Part shown: piece after piece, positions 20,801-32,731 of the stretch
Layout of the letters: every line of letters begins with the position of its first letter
How positions within the stretch are numbered: position 1 is the first letter of the stretch
Assembly (NCBI GenBank): GCA_036571765.1
Contig: BROE01000003.1
Location: 9,041,138 to 9,105,137, forward strand
Reading direction: 5' to 3'
From: Plecoglossus altivelis
Taxonomy: Eukaryota > Chordata > Actinopteri > Osmeriformes > Plecoglossidae
Length of the DNA: 64,000 bases
Position numbers and translations under genes: made by a program
Notes under the pieces: model-generated
Databases searched by the model: none
Seen by the model: the letters and a program-made list of their open reading frames with translations, nothing else
What the model was told of the DNA's origin: nothing

Positions 20801-23800
20801 AGGACAGGAGAGGGTAGAGGGAGTTCACAACGTGTCCAAGAGATCTGGGATCGGTGGACGAGAGACATACTCAGCTGTGATTGGAAATCTGGCGTCATTC
20901 AGGAACTACAAGGTCGGAGTTCACACCGTCACAGAGGGTGGAGTGGAAAGCTGTGGAGATGCATCTCTGATCCGCACTGGTGAGAGAAGTTGTGGTTGGT
21001 TCGTGGAAACATTGTGACATACACAAAAATCCCAGCTATCAGAGTGAAGTCATTTGTGTTTTTTACGTTGAGGATGTCTACTCATCCACACATCATTACT
21101 CGACCCATGTCTGCCTATCAGCATTGAGGCCTCCAAGTCACCTGACTGTGTCAAGTGGAGATGGAAACCTCACCGGGTGCTGGACCCCCCCGCCAGGCCA
21201 ACAGCCAGATGGATATGAAGTCACGGCACACCCTGGCGACCAAATAGATCCCAGCCCTCTCTGGGTCGACCCCTCCAGCCCAGATGCACTGTGGGTACAT
21301 GAGTCTGTGTGCGTGGTGGTTGCGGGCCCCCTCACCCCTGGTCAGACCTACGAGGTGGGTGTGGTGTCGGTGAGGGAGAGTAGCAGGAGCTTGGAGATCA
21401 GCACTCGTCACACCACAGGTAGGAGACGGTCTCTCTGCGCCTGTGTGTACTGCATGAGATGGATGCTGCTGGCTTGATAAGGTCTCAGAGGAAACGTTCT
21501 CCCCCTCCTGTGTGTGCGTTCAGAGCCATGTGCCGTGCAGCTAGCCGTACCTCTCACCGTGGGCAGTGACTCCGTGGTCGTGTTCGTACAGACGCCACGC
21601 CTCGGCCTGTTTGACGGCGTCAAGGTTTGTGCTTGCGAAGGGAGGTGTGACGGGGAGTGTGGGGGGAAACGGTGTGAGGAGGTGTGCGAGGGGTTTCCCT
21701 TCACTCCAGACACGCACAACGTAACCCTTGGCAACCTACATTCGGGAGCGGAGTACCGACTGACTGTGTACGCCACTAGTGAGGACCGGATGAGCCCTCC
21801 CTACTACACACATCCGATCAGGACATGTGAGTTACTGACAACACACACACTAACCACACGCATGCAGGGTGATGTTTACATATGGTACGGGTGTGTTTGT
21901 GTGTGTGTAGGCCTAGCCCCTCCCAGCAGGGTGAGAGAGGGAGAGGTGACAGTGTCGTCTGTAGAGCTGCAGTGGGACCCAGCACCAGGACACGGCCACA
22001 CCTATGAGGTCATCTGTTTGGACTGTGATCTCACCTTCAAGGTGAATTGTGGCCGATGAGAAGTTGTCACTTCTAGCGAGAAGGTATTGCTTGAAGCTTT
22101 AGATTGGGGGTATTTTTCTGATCATTTTTTTGTTGTCTGTGTGTGTGTGTGTGCGCGTGTGTGTGTGTGTGTGGGTGCATTACAGGTGTTAAAAGTGTCA
22201 GGTCAGAGGGCGATGTTTACAGGTCTAACACCAGGCAGGCTGTATCACTTCACAGTACGGACAGAAAAGGAGAGATTTACAGACAGCCCGGCTGTTACCT
22301 TCAACATTACAGCAGGTACACAATCACACACACACACACCTCAGTAATTCAATACAACATTATTCCCCCTTGCTTCTCCCAGTTCAGCTTCCCGCTCCTC
22401 TTCCCCCCTCCTCCTCCCCTTAGCCCCCAGTCCAGTGGAGGTGGTGGTGCTCAATAAAACGACAACCTCTGTGGCACTCGTCTGGGGGGCAGCCAGGGGA
22501 GTGGTCAGTGGATACATCCTGTCAATCAAAAACCAAACCTCCAATCAACAGCTGAACCTCACATCCCTGGAGCATAGGTAAATTAAAATAATTTATCCTT
22601 CATTTCTCAGCATGAGAAAAGGTGGAAATACTTGAGAAATTCAAGGTGTTGCGTGTGAGTGCGTGAAATGGTTGAAACGTGTGAGTTTCCTGGCGAATGC
22701 GTGAGACTTGAGACCCTTAATCAAATGCGCAAGAATATGCTAAAAATATCAGTAGAATGGAAACAACTTAAGGGGAAGTCATAATGTATTTTATCACCAT
22801 TTCTTTTTTGTGATGCAACTATGTGAAGCTGCCATATATCACACTTCCCTCTTGTACTGAGTAAGGACAATGAGAAGAGAACCCTGTTTCATTCTACATC
22901 CACTTTTTGTGCTTTTAAGTGCAAATAAGCAGCAGCAAATATATGTTGTAGGCTACGCTTTCCAACCTATCTTCTTAAATAGGAAATATGCATACGTATT
23001 GAAAATATTCAGACATGTTAGTTGTACAATGTAAGTACAAGTAACTGCAAGCTTGCCTCACATTTCCTCAGAAATGGTTCCTTTTCTAGTTGTTTACTAT
23101 TCATGAATATGCCGTATAATCATTACACAGAAACAAGACTGTGGATGTGTTCCTATGTATTATGGGCTGCCTGTGGGTGACTTGTTGGTCGTGTTCATGT
23201 CCTGCAGGTTTGAAGACCTGGCCCCTGGTAGCTACTACACTCTACGAGTCAGCAGCACCAATGGGGAGAGGAGGAGTAGACCTGCTGCTGTCAACATCAG
23301 CACCAGTGAGTGGAGCAGAGCGCAGACACACATACGTCGTACACACACATACACAAATGCACATCGGCATGATGACGCAACATTTGGTTTCCATTGCCGG
23401 CAGCAGTAGTAAGTTATTTGCCAGGGTCATGATGTTACAATGTATTCCAATGTATGGTAGATTGTATCAGGAGCTTCCATAAGTTAAAGCTCAATGCTGT
23501 GTTAGGGTGAAACATACAGTAACTGTAGCCAAATTGGTAACTCATTTCAAGGTCATAGTAAAAAGTACATTTTGGTTATGAGATGATTCAGTTGTGTTAC
23601 CTACTTTCAAATAGGATTTTACATCATAGGTCGTCCTGTTAAATAGAATTATATTTTTATTGTCATTGTGCATGTACAATGGATATGTTCAATTGTAAAT
23701 GAAATATGTAGATACACATTGTTGGAAAAAGAAAAACCTTGCATGATTGTTGATTGATTGAGATCATATTAAATGGAAGCTGCTGATGGTTAGTTGTGTC

Positions 23801-25302
23801 CAGTTCCAGAAGTCCCCCAGGAAGTGATGCTGATCGAACAGGGTGTGACCTCTGTGTTTGTGAGCTGGAGGCCACCACCAGGAGAAGTGAAGGGGTACAA
23901 GGTAGGACTCCCCCACCCTCACTCAGAGATGGTACTTCCCACCGACTATCACGTTTTGTGCAGTTCTGACAACTGGCAGACTTGAAGACCACAGAAGGTT
24001 ATGTTAAGCCATCCAATGGCATTTATCCTTGCATTGGAATTACCAGCAGGGGCAAGTGTCTCAGCTTACCACATGCCGAATGCTTTCTTTATACTGTACA
24101 AAACGTCACACGCACACACACACTGAATGAGTTCTTTATGAGACGAAGCAGGCCAGGTGGGTCAGGTTCCACACTCACCTGTGTACGTCTAGCAAGCACA
24201 CTCACTGCTGGTCGCCTAGCAACTCTCATCAGAGCAGCACAGCTTTGGTTACTGGCCCATTAAAGATGCATGACCCCACCCCCAGAGTCATGGCCATGAA
24301 GAATGACCAAGCACTCTGCCCAAACACACACACATACACCAGTTATAAAAGACTAATTGATAGACAACAAAGAATAAAGTTGAATAGATAGAGTCACTGT
24401 GGAGCAGTTACTGAGAGAAACCCTGACCAAATGACTCACAATGAATTCACTCAGTGTGTATGTGTGTGTTGTATGTGTATATGCTTGTGTGTGTGTGTCT
24501 GTCCTCTTCAGCTGTCCTTTGGCCTGGTTGGGAACAGGATGTTGTGGCGTGAGATGGTTGTCCAGGGTACCAGTTTAAAGATTGGGGACTTGACCCCTGG
24601 GTCAGACTATGGCCTCAGTATTCAGACCCTACTGAGGTCAGACTCCAGCCAACCTATCAGCAAAAACTTCTACACACGTAAGATATACACACACACACAC
24701 ACACACATACTCCCCTCTGCGTAAGGCTCCAGGTGTTCGTTCTAAAGTGTGTGTGTGTTGTGCTGCAGGTCCTGCAGGTGTGTGCTCCGTCTCGCTTCTG
24801 CATGTTAACTCCTCGTGTGCCATGCTGAGTTGGGACACTGCCATTGGTCACTTTGACTTCCACAGAGTGACCTTGGCCGAGGGCGCCGACTCACACACGC
24901 TGCGCATTTCCAAGGAAGAGACGGCCGCCACGTTGACCGAGTTGAGGGCCGGCTGTAGCTACAACGTGAGCGTGGAGCGAGTGAGACGAGGGGTGGCAGG
25001 AGCCGCGGCCTCTCTGACCGTGACCACGAGTACGCCACCCACCGCACCAACCATCGCACCACATAGCCACCCCAGCATCCAGCCTCTGGTTCTTTCTCTC
25101 TCTCCACTCAGTTCCTCTGCTTCTCTCTCTCCTCCTCTCAGTTCCGGAGCGTGTGCGAGGGGTCCGTGTGGTGAGCGTGGCCCCGCGGGCCTTCTCTCTG
25201 CGCTGGGAGAGGTCTGAGGGCTGTGTGGACCAGTACCACATCAGCCTGCAGCCTAACCATGGAAGGGTTTCTGTGTTTACTACACCCGCAGGACATATCC
25301 AG
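17812..25302 (+). CDS. ptprq: Upstream ptprq exons: leader, lectin-like domain and FN3 array
   Basis: Eighteen exons that extend ptprq at its 5' end: 17812-17856, 18135-18260, 18383-18530, 18844-19128, 19217-19434, 19801-19981, 20164-20529, 20671-20979, 21122-21418, 21524-21826, 21911-22041, 22186-22315, 22424-22577, 23208-23305, 23804-23901, 24512-24677, 24769-25029, 25142-25302. The start is the first ATG, giving MGVTTRLYLFAGLWQ, plausibly a signal peptide with the next exon's hydrophobic VIYLSCVQW. Phases fit throughout, and 1159 codons precede the phase-0 end at 25302, which joins 26454 to complete an FN3 domain. Its FN3 units (LTPGRLYHFTV style) resemble those of PTPRB. One intron needs a GC donor (18531). 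It is either the N-terminal half of a long ptprq or a once-separate gene now read into it. I do not know a mammalian counterpart. Confidence 0.75.
18383..19128 (+). CDS. ptprq: ptprq upstream exons 3-4, degenerate FN3-like
   Basis: Exon 18383-18530 opens EWLEPVRHISCSPEC and ends GYDITLTAVRHN followed by KTFHI, an FN3-like strand pattern. Its end at 18530 is the only phase-compatible border and is followed by GCAAGA, not GT. Exon 18844-19128 (DPAPLSSLQTD, ITSTQRLHVNIET) resembles a degenerate FN3 unit with two extra cysteines (TRCRCAVAG). Confidence 0.65.
18623..18695 (+). tRNA. tRNA-Ala (anticodon UGC)
   Basis: This is a full cloverleaf of 73 nt. Acceptor stem GGGGAAT/ATTCTCC contains G3-U70, the identity pair of alanine tRNA, and A73 is the discriminator. 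D-arm GCTC/GAGC. Anticodon stem CTTGC/GCGAG has loop TTTGCAT (anticodon TGC). T-arm GCGGG/CCCGC has loop ATCAATG. The internal A and B boxes are intact. A TTTT run at 18701-18704 can end RNA polymerase III transcription. No intron and no encoded CCA, as expected in eukaryotes. It lies in sense orientation in a ptprq intron. The sequence is close to the abundant vertebrate tRNA-Ala family as I remember it. Confidence 0.93.
18728..18795 (+). mobile_element. tRNA-derived SINE head (truncated)
   Basis: A tRNA-like stretch has an A-box-like TGGCCTAATGGTTAGGG, an anticodon-arm-like segment CGGCCTTGTAACC and a B box GGTTCGATTC at 18775-18784. It cannot fold as a complete functional tRNA (the acceptor stem is not matched) and is followed by non-repeat sequence. 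Heads of this type occur in many teleost SINEs. Confidence 0.6.
19217..19981 (+). CDS. ptprq: C-type lectin-like domain exons of the upstream ptprq block
   Basis: Two exons, 19217-19434 and 19801-19981, together about 133 residues. The N-terminal Cys pair of a long-form lectin fold is present (CPIGWLASGRSCYSI). Next come WGHARSACRG, HLVDLKTQEDLLFV, LLLLWTALND (the usual WIGL position) and DPRWSDGS. The closing cysteines are DCFAL, FFCGI and FICHH. The WND calcium-site motif before the penultimate Cys is replaced (YFLTPFFC), and no clear EPN or QPD is seen, so calcium-dependent sugar binding is not predicted. Flanking borders are phase 1, as for FN3 cassettes, so the domain is spliced in as a module. 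Confidence 0.85.
20164..25302 (+). CDS. ptprq: ptprq upstream FN3 array (about ten units)
   Basis: FN3 units by exon: 20164-20529; 20671-20979; 21122-21418; 21524-21826; 21911-22041+22186-22315; 22424-22577+23208-23305; 23804-23901+24512-24677; 24769-25029; and the first half of another at 25142-25302. Recurrent marks are a conserved Trp early (VELQWDP, VALVWGA, FVSWRPP, AMLSWDT), L/TPG-x-Y later (LTPGRLY, LAPGSYY, LTPGSDY) and an end in T followed by a phase-1 donor. The unit at 20164 carries an acidic EEEDGGGERAE insertion. The unit at 21524 has a six-cysteine loop. N-glycosylation sequons are frequent. Confidence 0.8.
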
Positions 25303-25571
25303 GTATGTACGCAAACACATACAATGACTAACATCAAAGCAAACATCCAAATATCATCATGTACATGTACCAGTGTTTCCACTGGTTATCACTTTGTTGA
25401 TTCTATATGGATAACAGTCCACTGTGGTCACACACACACTCACAGACCATTAAACATGCGATGTTATCAGCACCAGAGTAAATCAGAGAAGTACCTCAGC
25501 TACTGTTGACCTCCATGAGTTATGGAGATAACGATGTACACACCATCATACAGTAGATAACGACGCGCGCG

Positions 25572-25611
<40 letters not shown>

Positions 25612-26453
25612 AGATAAATACTGGGCATACACACTTACTCCTCCTGTACTCTGAAGACCCTCCCCTTAGCTGCTCTCCTCGGCTGCCAGGTGTCCGTTAC
25701 CCCCCAACGTAACCTTACACACGCACATACCCACACACACACACAAACACAAACATACACAGGGGTTGAGTAATAGAGCTCATTATTTATTAGGTAGGTC
25801 TCCTGAGCTCAAGTCTGAATGATTCATTTGCTGAAGCTGCTCTCTCTGGAGAGATAGGGAGACAGAGGGGAGAGAATGCAGGACCCATTGCCCTGCAATC
25901 TGCTAACTCTAACTGGCTAACTTCTGAACTCTGGATTACTTTTGGGCCACAGAAGCCTAACTGTTAACTTTACCATCGCTAACTAGCCAAAGCCTGCTGG
26001 AACTGGATTCCATTCAATTGCCCAAATTGGATTAACCCATACTTGGCCGACGTGACCCTGGAGGCACCCCAATCTCCAGGCCGCTGTAACCCCAACCAGC
26101 TGCCTCAACCTGCTAACATCCCTAGCACGGCTAACCAGCTAACACCCCTAGCACAGCTAACCAGCTAACACCAGCATGGCTCTTTTTCTCACCCTGCTTC
26201 TTACCCTCTGTATCGGACACGCGTACATACAGGTAAGAGTGCTGTTCTCTATTCGTTATCTCTTTTTCTCTCTCTCTCTCGGAATATATCCAATACGCAC
26301 TGTGTGTTGTCAAGTATTGTGTGTCTTGTTGAGTGAGAGTTGTTAGGATAGCATGTTAGCTCCATGGTCCTTTCCTTGACTTACCCTGCAGTGTTGTTGT
26401 GACAGTGTGGTCATGTTGTTGACAGGGTGGTTGTGTTGTGTTCTCCACCCCAG
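25303..26453. other. ptprq intron with alternative first exon
   Basis: Besides the leader exon (26176-26232), it holds a (CA)n run at about 25571-25606 and a 26-bp direct repeat (26112-26137, 26138-26163, partial third copy from 26164) that runs into the leader ATG. Read-through from 25302 stops at 25509 with no membrane segment or poly(A) signal, so a terminal exon there is unlikely. Confidence 0.7.
26176..26232 (+). CDS. ptprq: ptprq canonical first coding exon (signal peptide)
   Basis: ATG followed by MALFLTLLLTLCIGHAYIQ and a GTAAGA donor in phase 0. It has a classic signal-peptide profile: a short N-region, a Leu-rich core, and small residues near the end. It splices in frame to 26454, whose product (ANVVSVSPGTKFTVTVTADS) is only the second half of an FN3 domain. 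As I recall it, mammalian PTPRQ also begins with a signal peptide followed directly by such a half domain. This makes it the likely canonical start and 17812 an alternative upstream start. Confidence 0.8.
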
Positions 26454-27911
26454 GCAAACGTGGTCAGCGTGAGTCCTGGAACCAAGTTCACGGTCACAGT
26501 GACGGCAGACTCTTCCTCCAACATCGGCCCACCCGTCAGTCGCATAGTGAACACCAACTTGACGGGTGAGACCCAAACACACACACACACACGAACATAC
26601 AAACACACACACAAGATCTGCTCTGATCCTTAACCCATACTTATTTGACCTGTGAGAAGGACTGGAGGGAAATGACCACGGACAACAGATAGATTCATGA
26701 ATATTGGTATGCTGGAAAGGAAAGTTAGATTAAAGATACTGTTGCAACTATTTCTAGTCGTTTCTAACCATGCGTGGGGCATCACTGGCCTCGTTTGTGG
26801 GAGGAGATGAAAGAGGATAAGAGAGATGAGGTCAGAGGTGGTGCAGACAACATGCTTTTCGAGGAATGTTCTTTATACTTTTCAAAGAACTATGATAAAC
26901 AGAAAAATACCCTATCCTGCCCCCTGCTGTGTATAAAAAGTACTGTTTGTGTGTGTGTGTGTGTTACCTTCCTGTCTGTAAGTCCTCTGAGGTAACATAA
27001 CCCCAGGCTTTTGAGCAGCAGGAAGAATGGTGCTGCAGTGAATGTCTGTTAAATGCCACTGCTGTGTTAGACCTTATTCATCTGGACCTGGTCTGTCTCA
27101 TTATCTCTATGTCTCTTTCTCTCTCTCAATCTATCTGTCTCTTTCCTCTTCCTCTCGGTCTCTCTCTCCTCTCTTTCGTGGTTTCTCTCTCTCTCCTCTG
27201 CTCTCTTCCTCCTATCTCTCTCTCCTCGTCTCTCTCCCTCTCTCCTCTCACTCCTCTCTCTTTTTCTCTCTAATCTTTTTCCTCTCTCCCTCCTCTTTCT
27301 CTCTCTTCTCTGCTCTCTCTCACTCACTCTCCATTTCACACAGAATCGGAATCAGACATCAGTTCTGCTTGGCCTCAACTAGGATTTCTGAAGTGATATT
27401 ACAACAGTAATATTGCGCTGGCCACTTTACTGCAAACTCCCAATGCGGCATTCTGAACGTCTTTCTGTTTGATTGTCTCTCCTCCCCCCTTCTTCCCCCC
27501 CATCTTCTCTTCTCTTCTGTTTACTCCACTCCTCTCTAGTTCCCGGTGCTCCATTTAAACTGGAGGGAGAGAGAGTGGGCTCCAATGGGCTGCTCTTGTC
27601 CTGGAGCATGCCTGCCGACACTGCCATCGTTGACGGATATGTCATAAGGTGATTGGTGGAATGGCACCCAGAAGTGTGTTTGCATGATGTGTATATGAGT
27701 CTGTTTTATAATCAAGCATTCCCCTAGAACCTGTGCTCATGTGAGGTTAGTGATGGTTTTGTCTTCTTTAAGGTACAAGGAGATGTGTCCATACCCTGAC
27801 CCCAGCTTCACACAGGTGACTAAATACCTGTACGTACCTGAGACCTTGCTCAATAATTTCACTCCTGGGTCCACCTACAATATCCAGGTACGGTGTCCAG
27901 CCACACACACA

Positions 27912-27946
<35 letters not shown>

Positions 27947-30900
27947 GTATCATCACATACAGGCCCTGTACAATAGAGTGTGTGTTGCATGACAGTGAGT
28001 GTGTGTAAGTCTAATCTAGGCAGATGTCGCAGACAGGGACTTCATTCTATGGATCTGGTTGAATAATTGATTTAATTGCATTATTGATCAGGTAAACAGA
28101 TCTATAGAAGGCTTGGGTCTCTTTTTTCCACTGACGGTTATTCATTTTCGAAATTCCTTACCAACAACCCTGTTACATCCAACTAGCCCACATCCCCCTC
28201 CCCCGCCTCCCCCGACCCTTCATGTTGTCATCTGGCCATCATTGTGTAAAGGTCAGAGAGCTAAGTGACTGTTAGTCAGCCAGTACAGGGTCCAACCCTG
28301 TTTGCTACTTGTGCTGACAATAATACAATAATAATAATAATAATACACTTTCTCTATTTCCCCTTGCGTCTCTTGTTCTCCCTCTGTCTCTCTCCATCTT
28401 TATCGATCTTTCCAGGTAGCAGGAGAAAACTCAGCGGGTGTTGGACCATTCAGCAAGTCTCTCTACATAAAGACTGCTGAGGCCCGTGGGTATTCAAGCA
28501 CAGCACGCTTCCAAATCCAGTCATGCACATTCACACTCATCGGTATCAAAATACCCACTGTGTGTGTGTGTGTGTGTATGGGCACAGAATGTGTGCGGTG
28601 TTTCTCCACGTCGCTGAATGACTGATGGAGTACAAGTAAAAGATCTCAGTCTTTGTTATGGCTTGTGTGTTTGTGTGCGTACGTGTGTGCGTACGTGTGT
28701 GCGCACGCGCGTGTACAGAAGGTGCGTTTCTTATCTGCGTAGTTTTATGTCTGAAGGCGACAGAGACAAATATCTTCCATATGTATTTTCAACTTTGTCT
28801 AGGATCTCTGTATTTGTTATACAGTTTGTTTTCTATGTGTATGTGTCTGGCAGCCCCTGGCCTGGTGAACAACTTAACTGCTTTTGCTGAGAACCACACG
28901 TTTGTAGCAGTTACCTGGTACCTGCCCAAACGCATCAATGGTCTCATCACCAAGTTTGCGGTAAAAACCAAACACGCCCGCACGGGTCAGACAGTCCAGA
29001 TGCTTGAGCTGAATGCTGAGGACATCATGACTGGAGCTCTACCCCACTGCAACGTATGTCTCTCGACCCTCTCTCATTCTCTGTCTCTGTGTCTCTCTGT
29101 CTCTCTCCCTCTTTGACTCTGTCTCCTCTCTGTCTCTCTCCCTCTTTGTCTCTCCTCTCTCTCTCTCTCTCTTTTAACCCTTCTGCCTCTGACTTCCTTT
29201 GTCTTTCTATCATGTTTTGCGGTATGTGAGTCCAATCTGTGCATGTGTGTGCGTGCGCGCCTGCCCTCAGGATGCAGCAGATATCCTGTCTCGTGGGACT
29301 CCCAGTCCGTCAGCGGTGACGGCCTCATCTCCCCCCATCACCCTGTCAGCTGTGCCCCCCGCCGCAGCCTGGAACGTCCCCATCTCTGTGGGGGTGGACA
29401 AGCTACGCCCCTACACTGCCTACGTCTTCGAGGTGTCCGCCTTTACGTCTGACGGGGAGGGACAGATCGCCTCCACCATGGTCCGCATGCCAGAATCAGG
29501 TGCACTCTGCTTGGATATTCTAATGGACCAATGGACTAATAACTACTCCAAGTCTAATGGACTTGGACAAGATATAGACCTGCTTACAGTTACTGGATAC
29601 AGGACATACTGTAAAGGAGTGAAGTTAGTGTTAGCAGGATGTGTTGAAGCAAACTAGGGTAAACGTGTGGACAGACATCAGACTAAAGTTATACAGCCGG
29701 TAGCGAGCTGCTTTAAGATGTTCTCTGGCTGGTTGCCAAAATGGGGCTGCTCTCATCTGAATATCTTCCTTTACAACAGTTTGTCAACATTAACAACAGA
29801 AGCAACTCTGCAATTTGACAATATTGGTCTGATTGTAATCCTTGGTCATAACGTGTGTGTGTGTGTGTGTGTGTGCGTGTGTGTGTGGCTGTTGCAGCCC
29901 CTGAGGACCCTCCTCAAAACATGTCTGTGTGGAACGTGACATCCAAGTCCATCTCTCTGTCCTGGGACCCTCCCTCCATCATCACAGGGAGGTTCTCCTA
30001 TGTTGTCTATCTCTATGGACCCACAGGTACGGACTCACACACAGACACACACACACACACATGGAAACATACTGTAAAGACATGTAAGGAAACGTGACAC
30101 CTGGGGTACCTTTTCCAATCCTGCGCGTTTCCAGGGTTAGTCTTTGAAAACAGCACAGGAGACTTTAGGCTGGTCTACTCTGGTCTGACCCCCTACACCA
30201 GCTACAGAGTGGAGGTCAGGGCCAAGTCTGCAGGGGAAGTTGGTCCCAACACACACAGAAATGTACTCACACCTGCTGAAGGTAAGAACACACGCGCACA
30301 GGTTTGTTTCTGCAATATCTTGGTTACTTAAAGATATATGTGGGTGTGTGACTTTGTACCAACTACCAGAAAATACCACAAAGATACTATAATATGCCCA
30401 ACAAAAGATGAAGATGTGTTTTTCAAAAGGTTTAAGGTTGGAATTAGTGTCAGAATGTCCATTATTAGTTTGTGTTGTAAACTGACATTAAGGACTCAGG
30501 TTAGGTTTCATGTTAAAGGGTAGACTTCAGGTTCTGATTACGGTTTAGGCATGACAGGATTTTGAATGGGACAGAACTCTGAGTTCCCACCAGGATAGCT
30601 GTACAATAGCTGTGAGTGTATGTGTGCATGTGTGTGTGTGTGTGGTGTAGCCCCCAGTGCAGTGCAGGACCTGAAAGCGCTAGCAGAGGACTCCGTGTCT
30701 GTGCGTGTGAGCTGGAGACTCCCAGCCCAGCCCAATGGCCTCATCATCTACTACAGGCTCCAGGTGCTGTCAGCTGGGACCCTGCTCCAGGACATCACCC
30801 TGTACGGACACCAGGTACACCTGCTCTGCTGCTACACCTGCTCATGTCATTCTAGATGACCCGGACAATCTAAATGCAGAATTGTCATCAAATTCCTCAA

Positions 30901-32699
30901 ACGTGTTGAAATCTTCATTTAGATATCCATATTGTTCTTGTCAGCAGTGCTTGTTGCTAGGCAGAGTGCACAGTACTGCAGTAATACTGAGTTGGTTCCT
31001 CAGGACCTGAACGGGACTGGGCTCTACGGCAGCGCAACACCACCTCTAAGTGTCTACAACTCTCGGCGGAGTAAGAGATCGGCCGACATCGGCTTGACCT
31101 CTTCTCCTCCTGTCTTCACAGTCACGCTCTCCGACCGCGCATCCCCAACCAGCATGGCTTTATCCAGCCTCACCCTCAGCGCTTCAACCCCTCCTAACAG
31201 CCTCAGCCCCACCCATACTCCTGACCACATGGTCACTGCAAGCTTCATTACCAGCGATACCAGTCTGGCCAGTATGGCGGCCGAGACTGGGACCAGCCCT
31301 AACTCCGCCTTCCCTTCAACTAGAAGCTCTGTGACCTACCCTTTCTCTGTGACCTCGGCCCCCAAAGCTACGCCCCCGCCTTGGCTGACAAACCAACCCC
31401 AGACCAGAGACATGACCTCTTACCCGGTCAGCCTCGGCCAGCCACGCCTCTCCACTCGGGCAGCCGTTACAGGAAACGCCGACATGCAGACACACCCCTC
31501 CTCACAGGCAGCCTCCACACACACCTCGGGAGGTACCACAGCACTGTCCCTGCTCTGACATCTGACCTGTCACCTTTAACACCCCACTTCTGAACTGTCA
31601 CCTTTAACACCCCACCTCTGACCTCTCGCTTTCCACTTTCACCTGCTGTTGCTTTGCTTACAAATTACATGGGCGCTAAATGGATGTGCCCCTCCGGTGA
31701 TGCATAATCTGTGTGTGTGTGTGTTCTCCAGGTGTGTTGGTGACAGAAAAGCAGGTGGATATGTTACTGGAGCAGCAGTCCTACCTGGTGACTGGACTGA
31801 GCCCCTTCACCGAGTACACCTTCATAGTGACCGCCGCCACTGTCATGGGGGACGGCCCTGCCATGCACACCACCGAGAAGACCCACGAGCAAGGTGGGAA
31901 CACACACGCTAACTCTCTCTCACACACACACACCAATGCTCACACACACACACACATGGTAAGTCACGCACATACAAACACATGCCAATATACACACACA
32001 CATGCTAACTCTCTATCACACACACAAACTCACTTACACACACACAGGAGACCATCTCAAACGTTGATTTTTTAAATCTTTGATCCCAAAAAAGGTGGTT
32101 GTGTGAGTGTGTTAAGTGATGATGTTTGCTGTTTTAGTACCCAGCTCAGTGGTGGGTGTGTCCTACCAGAACATTAGCTCCACCTCCATCCTGGTGCGCT
32201 GGTCTCCACCTCAGAGCCCTAACGGACTGATCACACACTACACCGTCTATGGCCTCAAGCTCAACAGCAACCAGGCATTGCAGCGAGTCACTCAAAACAC
32301 CAGCTTACTGCTCTCAGGTAATAATGGATTCATTTCGCTCATTCCCCCCCAAAGCTACGTATGGGGGGAAATATTGAACCTGTAATCTCTTGTTCTGCAG
32401 TCCAATGCTCCATCACAGCTCCATCACCTAATCCTAGCCAGGATGCATTGCTAGAATGTAGAGCGAGATGTAGTTTGACACGTAAATACACACTCATGGG
32501 TTTTGTCTACGTGTATGCTCCAGGCCTGGAGAAGTACACTGGGTATAAATTACGCGTGGCGGCGTCTACAGCAGTAGGAGAGAGCTCTTTGTCTGACAAA
32601 GATGACATCTTTGTGGTCACTCCGGAGGATGGTAATACTCAAACACACTCACACATAGACACATACAAACCCTCCTCTGCATAGAAACGCATGCTTGAC

Positions 32700-32731
<32 letters not shown>

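Noticed and set aside
25303..25509. Read-through terminal exon that would end a separate upstream gene
   Set aside because: 69 extra residues, CA-repeat rich, no membrane segment or poly(A) signal. A clean phase-0 splice to 26454 completes an FN3 domain.
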